From assembly GCA_019208055.1 (NCBI GenBank), contig JAGXJF010000631.1, forward strand, positions 62,001 to 126,000: 64,000 nt of DNA, read 5' to 3'. Origin of the DNA: Stipa capillata (taxonomy: Eukaryota > Streptophyta > Magnoliopsida > Poales > Poaceae). Under the pieces are notes generated by a model that was not told the DNA's origin, made no database searches, and was given only the letters and a program-made list of their open reading frames with translations. Positions 25,401-31,526 of this stretch are shown here, piece after piece. The translations under genes were made by a program, and so were the position numbers. Positions within the stretch are counted from its first letter, which is position 1; each line of letters starts with the position of its first letter.

Positions 25401-26424
25401 TACTTTGCAATAAACAAGATATCTGCTCATAGAGCTGATTCATAAACCTTAGAAAAGCTTCACCACTGAGATCTCGAGCTTCCTCCTCAACATGTTTCCG
25501 CAAGGCAGCAGCAATAACATCCTATTAGAGATAACTACAGGATACATCAACCTAGAAAGTATAATGCTCAATATGACGAGAAGTGCCAATCAAAATAACA
25601 AATGAACAATGTCAACTACCGAAGAGTCTGGAGGTTAACACCCTAGGGAGCTAAACCTCCAAAACCCCAAGGGTACCAATTACAAATGCCAGCTATGTTG
25701 CGTTACCATCAACGTAAAGAACATCTATGGGAACTATTCACTTCGCATTATTTCCACCATGAAACCAGCATTTGTTCCTAGCCTTCATGCTACATCTGAC
25801 AGCCCAACAGCTTTGTGGACGCCAAACACCACCTCAATGGAATATTTATTGGGAAGCTATAGAACCACAATACTCCAGACCCTGAGCGCGCTAATCCATA
25901 CACCACTACTACCACAAGCAAAAGAACTTGATCAAGCTCGTAAACGGTAAACCCCCTCCCTATATCAATACCAAGAAACAGCACCAACGCAAGTAACAAT
26001 AGCAATTGATACAAGTAGCTTCCAGTAAGAAGATAACACCTCATGCCCTTTCATCCATCCCAGCCCAGCACTAATAGCCTCACCCCACCCCCCACCCCAA
26101 CCAAACCCAGCACCGCCCAAAACCCTAGCTCCAGCCTAACCGCGCAACAACGACACCGAAATCTCACAGTCTGAACAAGAAGGCGAGGAACGAACCGCTC
26201 CGGATGAGATGTAGGCCGCGATGTTGAAACCGTGATCCTTGGCGACCAAATCTGCAAGCCAAACGAAGCTTGATTTTTAGACACACCCAGAAGAGAAATA
26301 GCGGACAAAATCGGCGTGGAACAATCCGGGAGCACGAGGGAGACGAGGGAACCGGGATTTTGGGGAAGGGAGGAGTACCTTTGGACTTCTTCCCGATCTC
26401 CGAGAAGTGCGGCGAGGGCTTCAT
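1258..26424 (-). CDS. TOR: TOR serine/threonine-protein kinase, N-terminal HEAT half (27 exons placed, 3' part outside window)
   Basis: TOR is the PI3K-related kinase at the core of TORC1, joining nutrient, energy and hormone signals to translation and growth; its N-terminal HEAT solenoid binds RAPTOR. Exons 3-27 (25521 down to 1258) have GT/AG junctions and matching phases and join into 1,144 codons with no stop. Recognisable TOR segments include LRKHVEEEARDLSGEAF, EMAENASTVFNVHVPEFVDA, HSIHGSLLAVGELLR, LPRIAHFLRDRFVTNYLK, GRLSEKNPAYVLPALRRYL and DLRKDAAEAL. From memory most exons are near-identical to rice TOR. The FAT, FRB and kinase domains are not present and must lie beyond position 1. 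The usual first exon is missing; two VDAC-like exons (26424-26379, 26251-26196) could supply a start in frame. Introns of 7.3, 4.2 and 4.7 kb hold mobile elements. Identity is very secure; the 5' end is inferred and needs transcript evidence. Confidence 0.93.
1514..1637 (-). CDS. TOR: TOR exon 26
   Basis: 41 codons after the split Gly, NNDDLRKDAAEALCSLAHAL to LLVKHHLR. Acceptor actag, donor CGG/gtatcc. Confidence 0.95.
1836..1888 (-). CDS. TOR: TOR exon 25
   Basis: 17 codons plus 2 bases, VGTHVSALVHHLKLVLD and GG. Acceptor gtccag, donor GG/gtaaga. Confidence 0.93.
1998..2119 (-). CDS. TOR: TOR exon 24
   Basis: Completes the split Gly codon, then NLDEHMHLVAPVLVRLFKVE to KLIPKVQ. Acceptor ttttag, donor CAG/gttggt. 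Confidence 0.94.
2207..2369 (-). CDS. TOR: TOR exon 23
   Basis: 54 codons plus 1 base, VLHLVEQLCLALNDEFRMYL to LHTLEVFG. Acceptor ctccag, donor G/gtttgt. It rejoins the frame exactly after the retroelement-bearing intron. Confidence 0.95.
3150..3900. repeat. Degenerate repeat tract in TOR intron
   Basis: A roughly 25-40 base motif close to ctagcaactctacatgttac recurs about 15-20 times with drift, all in the same direction. No open frame. It could be a decayed minisatellite or the inside of an unrecognised element. Confidence 0.5.
4324..4460 (-). repeat. 3' LTR of the copia element
   Basis: 137-bp copy, TGTTAGGAGA to CTCTCTAACA, flanked on the right by the purine-rich tract (minus strand GAGGGGGTAG). 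Confidence 0.88.
8504..8644 (-). repeat. 5' LTR of the copia element
   Basis: 141-bp copy of the same repeat with scattered differences. The tRNA-Met type primer-binding site adjoins it at 8490-8503. Confidence 0.88.
8725..9154 (-). mobile_element. Candidate solo LTR (430 bp)
   Basis: Bounded by TGTTATGG and CCATAACA. The minus strand carries a TATA-like tatatataaagg near 8.91 kb, as in an LTR promoter. The flanks (accac / gccat) do not form a clear target duplication, so the boundaries are tentative. Confidence 0.45.
9714..9824 (-). CDS. TOR: TOR exon 22
   Basis: 37 codons, HIRKYLQDILSLISELWTSS to QGPQASP. Acceptor tttcag, donor CCA/gtaata. It opens the 7.3-kb intron that holds the copia element. 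Confidence 0.94.
9933..10034 (-). CDS. TOR: TOR exon 21
   Basis: 34 codons, VLPELFRAVRMCEDGGLKEF to SIVRQ. Acceptor tttcaag, donor CAG/gtaaga. Confidence 0.94.
10700..10735 (-). CDS. TOR: TOR exon 20 (12-codon microexon)
   Basis: A 36-base exon encoding SMGLGCVPYLPK between acceptor atctag and donor AAG/gtgaga, phase 0. The peptide is the exact conserved TOR link between its neighbours. Too short for automatic ORF calling. Confidence 0.93.
10838..10930 (-). CDS. TOR: TOR exon 19
   Basis: 31 codons, VAISSLMRILRDPSLSSYHQ to SLIFVFK. Acceptor gctag, donor AAG/gtagta. Confidence 0.94.
11009..11191 (-). CDS. TOR: TOR exon 18
   Basis: 61 codons, VLGIMGALDPHAHKRNQHNL to SEDYYST. Acceptor ttccag, donor ACA/gtatgg. 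Confidence 0.95.
11268..11370 (-). CDS. TOR: TOR exon 17
   Basis: 34 codons after the split Gly, YVIAPYNEYPPLLGLLLKLL to RLEVLK. Acceptor catcag, donor AAG/gtattt. Confidence 0.95.
11720..12000 (-). mobile_element. Miniature LTR element (TRIM/SMART-like), 281 bp
   Basis: Two 75-bp direct repeats (11720-11794 and 11926-12000) enclose about 130 bp. On the minus strand the right repeat is followed at once by TGGTAACAGAGCC, close to the tRNA-Met primer site, and the left repeat is preceded by GTGAGGGGGAG, a polypurine tract. There is no coding capacity. Size and plan match the very small TRIM/SMART LTR elements reported in grasses. Repeat starts read TGTTGAAATA (left) and CGTTGAAATA (right); no target duplication is visible, so it is old or the ends are slightly misplaced. 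It lies in the intron between exons 16 and 17. Confidence 0.75.
12295..12425 (-). CDS. TOR: TOR exon 16
   Basis: 43 codons plus 2 bases, GGFAMRQYLPELMPLVVDAL to GQVIQST. Acceptor gatag, donor GG/gtatat splits a Gly codon. Confidence 0.95.
12663..12758 (-). CDS. TOR: TOR exon 15
   Basis: 32 codons, ALVARLCEGTGPMANTVLSA to GELAKV. Acceptor tttcag, donor GTG/gtatgg. No long open frame marks this exon; it was found by reading the translation between its neighbours. Confidence 0.93.
12835..12934 (-). CDS. TOR: TOR exon 14
   Basis: 33 codons after the split Ser, MDSKCREESARLLGYLIRSC to YIAPIHK. Acceptor gcag, donor AAG/gttagt. Confidence 0.95.
13031..13152 (-). CDS. TOR: TOR exon 13
   Basis: 40 codons plus 2 bases, EYDVRELAISVAGRLSEKNP to LLTYLDQ. 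Donor AG/gtttag splits a Ser codon. Confidence 0.95.
13518..13670 (-). CDS. TOR: TOR exon 12
   Basis: 51 codons, IVEKLLIAAVADADVGVRSS to SIFVALNDE. Acceptor ctctgcag, donor GAG/gtacac. Confidence 0.95.
14094..14790. mobile_element. Long-TIR element, Pack-MULE-like, in TOR intron 11
   Basis: Terminal inverted repeats of about 145 bp (14094-14237 and 14645-14790) start GGGAGAATTGATG and keep matching through the motifs TTGCTCTTTTCCCC and CACTTTTGCCCCTGTCTTC. The flanks share TAAAAAAG (8 bp perfect; 9 bp with one mismatch). The middle 400 bp is sharply GC-rich and codon-like in several frames, unlike the AT-rich arms, as in MULEs that captured gene fragments. The donor gene is not recognised and no transposase is present. 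Confidence 0.7.
14860..14920. repeat. Fragment of the copia LTR family
   Basis: The sequence from tgttaggaga to aatatatat-like resembles the first 60 bp of the LTR at 4324, then diverges. A truncated relative of the same copia family in a different TOR intron. Confidence 0.5.
15098..15170. repeat. Stowaway-type MITE fragment
   Basis: tacttcctgcgtttcacgat resembles the common Stowaway terminus (tactccctccgtttcac...). Only one end is visible. Confidence 0.35.
15415..16959. mobile_element. GC-rich TIR element (about 1.5 kb), possible gene capture
   Basis: It begins GGCCCCCGTCTACAGGGCTT and the reverse complement of its end begins GGCCCCTTCTAGACGGCTTC, both followed by imperfect inner copies (cttctag and cttatgg motifs). 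The flanks share only AAA, so the family (hAT, PIF or MULE) is open. Between 15640 and 16420 lies an extremely C-rich block of ctccccgcc-type repeats that yields long proline- or glycine-rich frames on both strands; these look like composition artefacts. The change at 16420 to AT-rich sequence resembles a 5' UTR plus first exon picked up from a host gene. Confidence 0.55.
17856..18053 (-). CDS. TOR: TOR exon 11
   Basis: 66 codons, GHELLEFARESVILYLEDED to GGAKRRRLVEE. Donor GAG/gtctgt opens a 4.2-kb intron containing two mobile elements. Confidence 0.95.
18123..18318 (-). CDS. TOR: TOR exon 10
   Basis: 65 codons after the split Ser, IPSLLPTIQERLLDCISQAL to LANFNFK. Contains a variable linker (PKSSMRPGATGNRATRSSS). 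Donor AAG/gtttga. Confidence 0.95.
18395..18567 (-). CDS. TOR: TOR exon 9
   Basis: 57 codons plus 2 bases, IAPRRGRPSLEAISCVGSFA to VDALESIST. Donor AG/gtattg splits a Ser codon. Confidence 0.95.
18640..18783 (-). CDS. TOR: TOR exon 8
   Basis: 48 codons, ICMDHILFVLRTPDERASGF to ITPHLHDA. Acceptor ttcccag, donor GCA/gtatgc, phase 0. Confidence 0.95.
18943..19102 (-). CDS. TOR: TOR exon 7
   Basis: 53 codons, NTGEFMMSRYREVADIVLNY to RDRFVTNYLK. Acceptor tattacag, donor AAG/gtttcc. HEAT repeats, almost identical to remembered rice TOR. Confidence 0.95.
19368..19466 (-). CDS. TOR: TOR exon 6
   Basis: Completes the split Trp codon, then YFRMCEAAQVGLGKNASVH and SIHGSLLAVGELL, ending in AG of an Arg codon. 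Acceptor ttaccag, donor GAG/gtaact. Confidence 0.95.
19496..19728. mobile_element. Tourist-type MITE (233 bp)
   Basis: Starts GAGCATGTTTGGTT and ends AACCAAACATGCCC, inverted repeats of about 14 bp, flanked by TAA on both sides (19493-19495, 19729-19731). This is the PIF/Harbinger-derived Tourist plan. It lies 30 bp from exon 6. Confidence 0.85.
19732..24140 (-). other. Rest of TOR intron 5, unassigned
   Basis: About 4.4 kb without a recognisable exon. At 21309-21185 (minus) a GC-richer block starting CCATGGCAGACCTCGCC looks exon-like but hits a stop after about 34 codons. At 22.4-22.8 and 22.9-23.2 kb short coding-like frames could be captured fragments; none is recognised. The phases of exons 5 and 6 fit directly, so nothing is needed from here. 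Confidence 0.5.
24141..24313 (-). CDS. TOR: TOR exon 5
   Basis: 57 codons plus 2 bases, from EMAENASTVFNVHVPEF to RETRWRVQ and the first two bases of a Trp codon. The donor TG/gtaagc opens a 4.67-kb intron. HEAT repeat region, strongly conserved. Confidence 0.95.
25039..25113 (-). CDS. TOR: TOR exon 4
   Basis: 25 codons, IKTALGWLGGDRVEYRRFA then AVLILK, between acceptor cttttag and donor AAA/gtaagc. Phase 0 at both ends. HEAT repeat region. Confidence 0.95.
25183..25521 (-). CDS. TOR: TOR exon 3 (first recognisable TOR exon)
   Basis: 113 codons, phase 0 at both ends, acceptor ctctaatag and donor CAG/gtgagt. It starts DVIAAALRKHVEEEAR and ends GGAMTADVVERQ. It covers the first HEAT helices. 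It is AT-richer and more divergent from remembered grass TOR than any other exon (for example LRFMNQLYEQ, DVVERQ). In other grasses this segment belongs to exon 1, so an acceptor here is unexpected. Confidence 0.9.
25522..26195 (-). other. Intron joining VDAC-like leader to TOR
   Basis: 674 bp between the donor GTTCGT and the acceptor ctctaatag. I searched it for the usual TOR start region (ADLCARGNPK type) and for further porin exons and found neither. Confidence 0.5.
26196..26251 (-). CDS. Exon 2, VDAC-like leader
   Basis: After an AG acceptor (ttgcag) the frame continues from exon 1 as DLVAKDHGFNIAAYISSGA. D-L-x-x-K-D-x-x-F matches the porin segment that follows GKKAK. The donor GTTCGT at 26195 is weak but real by the GT rule and leaves phase 0, the phase of the TOR exon at 25521. 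If it is not used, translation stops about 18 codons later. Porins normally continue with many beta strands, and none are found here. Confidence 0.5.
26379..26424 (-). CDS. Exon 1 coding part, VDAC-like leader
   Basis: It encodes M-KPSPHFSEIGKKSK from the ATG at 26424 to a GT donor at 26378 (AAAG/GTACTCC). The F-x-E-I-G-K-K-x-K pattern is the N-terminus of plant mitochondrial porins (VDAC), and an intron right after GKKAK/R fits the porin gene structure as I remember it. An in-frame GTG lies two codons upstream and the frame stays open further upstream, so the start is not fully fixed. No later VDAC exon is seen downstream. It could be a captured VDAC 5' end driving TOR, or a stranded VDAC fragment. 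Confidence 0.55.
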
Positions 26425-26815
26425 ATCCACGGGGCCTCTAGAGCCGCGGCGGCCGCGGGAGGCAGGGGAGAGAGGAGTGGAGTGGGGCGAAAATGAGAGG
26501 ACAGAGGAGGTGCGGCGCGGCGGGAGAGGCAGCGCAGGAGGACGAGATGGGGGAAGGTGCGGCCCGGGGGATCGAATCCTAGAGACGAGGCGAGAGCCAG
26601 GGCTTTAAAGCAGGAGGGCGAGGCGTGGGTGCGCCACGCCGCCGGCCGCCGAGGAGCACCCTGCGGGGGCGGGGAGGGGGGGGGGAGCGCCTGTGCTCGG
26701 ACGGCGACGTCGCGGGGGTGGAAGAGGCGGCGGCGTGTGGGGAGGAGTATGGGGCGGCGCGGAGCGTGGAATGCGGCGCCACGGGGGAGGAGGGGGACGG
26801 GGGATTCGCTCAGGT
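26425..26815 (-). promoter_or_regulatory. CpG-rich promoter / 5' UTR region
   Basis: Abrupt block of very high GC and CpG content directly upstream of the VDAC-like exon, ending near 26815 where AT-rich sequence resumes. Grass housekeeping promoters often look like this. No TATA box was identified. The many overlapping frames inside it on both strands are judged composition artefacts. Confidence 0.5.
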
Positions 26816-27790
26816 AAACAAATTTTTTCTTCGAACAATGTAATTATTTGTATAGCGAACATAAGTGATGAAACGGCTCTAACCGTAGAGAAATTTTACT
26901 CTACCAGGCCATCCACGTAGTCGTGCCATCAGCTGTCGTCCTGACACTTTTTTATAATCGTTTATGTGCAGGAGAGAGTAGTACGAAAGAAAATAGAGTC
27001 AAACGCTATTGAGAATAAAAGTTCTTAGGTTATTATAGTATTTAATGTTAATTTTTCATATAGATTTAGATTAAAAATCAACTCATTATGAGTTATTCTA
27101 TTCTCTAGATGATATAAAAGAGTCAAAGAGTCAACGGGTAACTCTATCTTTATTGATGTCCTCACAATTGAACTAGACGTTGCAAGTTAAAATGAGACAT
27201 ATACACCACTTTGAACTTAGGAATATTTAATTCAACCATGTTTGATTCTTCTTCCCTAAGTTGTAGCATGGCCTCTGTCTAGTTCTCTCCTGCATCATGA
27301 TAAAATCTTGCACCAGAAGTGAGCGCAAATCAAATTTTCATGGACTCAAATTTGGTTTTCTATTTTTTATATTCAGAACCTTACGGTTCTCTTTCAGAAG
27401 AAAAAAACCTCACATGGCTCGCCGGCGATGGTCCCTTCATGGACAATAATGGCGGCAACAACAACCCTTTGATGATGACATCTAAGGCAAGGAATCCTGC
27501 AACGACAAGAACGACAGCAAGGACAACTGTAAGTTTTACAACCACCCTACGACGACGTAGATGACGGCGACAACTGAGGCAAGGCAAAGAGTTATGTGAG
27601 ATCCTTGCCAGGGACACGATGATGGCGAGGACAATTCCCACGTGTGGCAATTGCTGGTGTCCCACGCGGTGGCGGGTGGCTTGCTGACGGTAATGCTAAG
27701 CAAAGAAGAGGCTCAGCCGGTGTCATCACGTATGAAGGTCTCAAGAAAGTATTTGAACTGCAGATTGTTGGTTATACCACCGCTACCGAG
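26816..27790. other. Upstream intergenic, unassigned
   Basis: AT-rich to 27.3 kb, then a coding-like but non-recognised stretch with GAC/AAC triplet runs (27.45-27.57 kb). No gene supported. Confidence 0.4.
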
Positions 27791-27797
27791 TGTAGTT

Positions 27798-28142
27798 TGA
27801 TGATCACTGACATAGTAGATGAACAAGATGCACAAGTACACACATGAATGTGACACAAGGTGTAGGGAGAATCTCTTCTCTTCTCTTTATTAATCTTCTC
27901 AACAAGTGTTTACAAGTGGTGGATGAGCCCCTATATATAGACTAAGAGATATTTAGATAAGAGTCCACACCAAGTCAAAGTAGTGGGGACCTCCCCTAAT
28001 GGGGTGCCACTACTTGGTGACTTTGACTTGAAGGTCTCCCAACACTCCTCTTGGATCCTTATCGCAAGATGTATGTGCCTCATCAAAACTCCGAAAAATT
28101 CAGTGAGAAAATTTGGAGAAAGAGTGTATTGCATGGGGCTCA
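27798..28142 (-). mobile_element. Copia-like LTR fragment
   Basis: On the minus strand it starts TGAGCCCCATGCAATACACT and has a TATA box (ctatatataggggc, near 27.94 kb) followed by a long R/U5-like tract. The far end is uncertain (TGATCATCA or TGTCA). No target duplication seen. It abuts the gypsy LTR at 28147. Confidence 0.5.
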
Positions 28143-28146
28143 TATT

Positions 28147-29977
28147 TGATGATGAGTAGTACAAATCTACAGTATACGATGGCAGTATCCATATACAAAT
28201 ACATAGACACTTACGGGTACCCTGGTTACCTGAGATGGCGTGTACCTTGGAGAAGAACTCTATGACGATAAGGAAACCACCCGTAGGTATTCGGGACTTA
28301 TTAAACAAGAAGTCAATCCCAACATTTAAGGATGATAAGATCATACTCGGAGACGAGTCCGTATCCATTACGATACGGTACATCCTCTATAAAAGGACCC
28401 AAGACCCTACGAAGAAGACAAATCGCAAGAAAGCCTTGATAGCATCAAGTAGCTTTGGATGCCAGAAGCCCAATCTGAAGACTTCCAAGCTAGTAGAAGG
28501 AAAGATCAACCTTGAAATCCACCTCTGACTAGTGTAGATCCCATCTAGATTAGCCATACCCCCTTGTACCTTGTATCGAGATCAGTATAAGACTCACAGG
28601 ACGTAGGGGTTATTATCCTCCGAGTTGCCCAAACCTGTATAAATCCTTTGTCGACGAACGGATTCGTATTGGCGCTCAATATCCCTACCCTACTTTCTTT
28701 TCTCCACGTGTTACATAAGATTGGCGGTTTACCGATTGTTGATATATGGCACCAACCGTGGGGATCTTGACTGTCAATTCTAACAAATCACCGCTAGCAT
28801 CTCTGCCATGAACCGCGACAAGATCCGGCTTCTCAGATGAGGGATTCTACGACAAATTCACCCCTCCGATCGAACAGGAGGAACGATCAAGTAGATCTCG
28901 ATGATCTCTCACCTGACTAAGAGTCCGACAACGATATGAATCAGTTGATCGATGAGTACGCCAGAACATACCGGGTCGATCTTTCATATCATCATTACCA
29001 GGGTAATCGCATGAGCAATGCGAGCCCTATGTCAAGGATATCACCCGCATGTTCCGACCACCCAGATGGCCGAGGAAGCTTTCTAGAGATCACCTCCGAT
29101 GGCAGATCTATGATGGACTTAAACTCTACTTCCAACGGACGATATCCCCGTGAAGTTCTCGCAATTGAGAATAGATCTCCGCCTCCCTCTTCTCAAGAGA
29201 ACAATGGGGCAGATCTACCCCCGAACACGGCGAGCAATCCTTGACACCCTGGTACCTCTCAAACCGATGACCCTAGGCGGGCTATTCGAGAAGGTACTCC
29301 TCCCCCACAAGATGCTGATCTCTTCAAAATCAAGGGCTACTCAAACATCTCTCCGGGATACAACAACAGCTCCTACAGCCCCCTTCAATGGACCTCACGA
29401 TCCCTGAGGGAAAGTAGTGGCTAATCGACATGGAGAACGGTCTTCTCCAAGCTCGGGAGCAAGCAGAGTCCTCCCATCACGTGGCTGTAGCCAATAGTTC
29501 CATGAGAGGTAGGGCGCACTCTGATGCTTCTCGTGAGGAGCTTGACCAGGAAAGGTGATATCATCGGAACCAACGATATAGAACAACAGTGTCGTCGTAG
29601 GATCTACGCGAATACCTCACACAACTAAGGCGCTCAAGGGACTTCCCCAGACCGGTCTCCTGGTCATGCTGCTACTCGATATCACAACCGGGACCGAGGA
29701 CGATCGCCTTCTCCTAGCGATAGACCGACTCGGGGAGCCATCTACGACTGTCAGGCCTTCTCCACAGAACTTAGGAGGGTTCACTGGCCTTCTCAGTTCA
29801 AGCCAGGATCGATAGAGAAGTATGACTAATAGGGCATAGGGTTATTATCCTCCGGGAGGCCCAAACCTGTATAAATCCTTTATCAAGGACGGATTCGTAT
29901 TGGCACTCGGTATCCCTACCTCTAACTCTCTTTTCTTCACGTATTACATAAGATTGGTGACTTACCGATCGTCGACA
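28147..29977 (+). mobile_element. Truncated Ty3/gypsy element (LTR, gag part, LTR remnant)
   Basis: 5' LTR 28147-28744 (TGATGATGAG to the variable end GTTGATA; TATA box ctataaaagg at 28.39 kb) is followed by a primer-site-like TGGCACCAACCGTGGGG. The internal part holds gag relics: LIDEYARTY near 28.95 kb and ELRRVHWPSQFKPGSIEKYD near 29.77-29.83 kb, the typical grass gypsy gag motif. Right after it (29834-29977) only the last 145 bp of an LTR follows. Protease, RT and integrase are missing, so there has been a large internal deletion. Confidence 0.75.
28936..29826 (+). pseudogene. Gypsy gag remnant
   Basis: Broken frames giving MNQLIDEYARTYRVDLSYHH and, after several frame changes, FSTELRRVHWPSQFKPGSIE. 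These are N-terminal gag features of grass gypsy elements. Stops and frameshifts throughout. Confidence 0.6.
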
Positions 29978-30269
29978 GATATCAAGAGCATGTAGGCAAT
30001 GATTATACTTTAGCCAAGAGTTGTTTGCAAGTAACATGTTCTATCATTACCTACCATATTTTTCTTATTCATCAAGAGGAGATAGGAAAGATGCGGCTTT
30101 ATATAGAAACAATTCATAACTTGTTACTAAAATAAGCACTGGATAAAATTCATAAGTCTATATAACATTCATCGTCATAAGAGTTTAATTTTCTCTCCTA
30201 GAGCTTAAAAACTATTATTCAAAATTCAAATCATAGATGCGCACTGAAAATCAAGTGGATGCTTCATCC

Positions 30270-31150
30270 TTTATCGGGCACCATCAGTGGTGTCCATGAA
30301 GAAGCTTTCTTCTTTTTCCATAGGTAGTTGGATGAGTTTCATTCTTCCAAGCTCTTCTTCATGTGCCCAGTGAACCTAATGTGCTTCTGGTCTCTTTTCC
30401 GTTGGGTTCATGCCATTGATTTGGTAGAGGTCTACGTGGTATTGGGAGGTCTTGCGGCACCCACACACCACACTTGTTGCAAGTCTGCTACTGATTCACA
30501 TAGGGTTTGATAATCATCGTTTTCTCTCAATACCGCGACTTCTTGTGCTCACCATTATCCTTGACAGATTGGGCATTCATATCTCTAAATATAGCTCTTT
30601 GGGGAGTTAGATGAAGATTTAGGTTGCACGACCAATTCCTTCATAGCTTTTGCTATAAGCGAAGAATGCACCAAATCAAGGAACTTTGTGTACTTTCTGG
30701 CATGCAAGTTTCTTACCATTTCATATTTTCCACATGCAGAGTGGAAATGGACTTTCCAATCATCTATTCATTTTTGACTACATGCCCACATTCTTTCAAG
30801 TTTGAGATGAGACCATCTATGGCAAGATTAAATTCAGCAATACATGCAAAATCTTGGAAGTGAAGGTTATTTCACTAATTCAACACTATTTCTATAGGCC
30901 ACACCAATTGAGGGTGGTGGTAACGCATTCTGAACGTATCACATAGAACATTCAAGTCTCTTTGCATCATGTACTCATTCTTTAGGTCTTGGGAAATACA
31001 GTTACACAGGATTGCCAGCATTGTAAAGTTTTCCTTCTTGGTAACAACAATTTTACCTTCGAGTAATGAATATTTAGAACATGAGAGAGATCCTTGCTTT
31101 CTAGTGGTACTTCTATAGCGAGGGACCAAATAACATAATTGTCCCATCAA
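30270..31150 (-). pseudogene. UBN2-type retroelement gag remnant
   Basis: Minus-strand relics in family order: ISQDLKNEYMMQRDLNVLCD near 31.0 kb (compare DLKDEY...LW in the family), DFACIAEFNLAIDGLISNLK near 30.83 kb, and a zinc-knuckle-like CNKCGVWGCRK then YHVDLYQ near 30.45 kb in a shifted frame. Several stops. The rest of the element is not found. Confidence 0.6.
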
Positions 31151-31526
31151 GTAACGAGTACCCCAACCTCTAGTCTAGCATAACCAAACATCATATGTTA
31201 TTCATGCAATAAATTAGAAGTTCACTATGGGTAAACATGCATGAATAGATTACAATTAATTGTATGAAAAACTTTATGGTTGTTCTAGCATTTTCTATGC
31301 ATTATTATGATATACTACTAATTTCCAATGATTAAAAGAAATTTACAAAACCACAATTAATCAAAACAGGAAAAATAATATTCAGAAAGCATATAATAAA
31401 TAATAACAAAGTTAAACGTGCTTCAAATGTCAGAAATGATCCAAATTTGGATTCCTGAGGCCCTTTTCGGCAATTTCTGACAAATACAATGTTTTTTTCA
31501 CAACTATTCAGTTCTGAGAAAATTTG

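Noticed and set aside
25522..26430. A complete VDAC gene
   Set aside because: Only the first two porin-like exons are present; no beta-barrel exons or terminal motif follow before TOR begins.
26557..26920. Plus-strand frames in the CpG-rich block upstream of TOR
   Set aside because: Composition-driven frames overlapping each other on both strands, with no recognisable domain.
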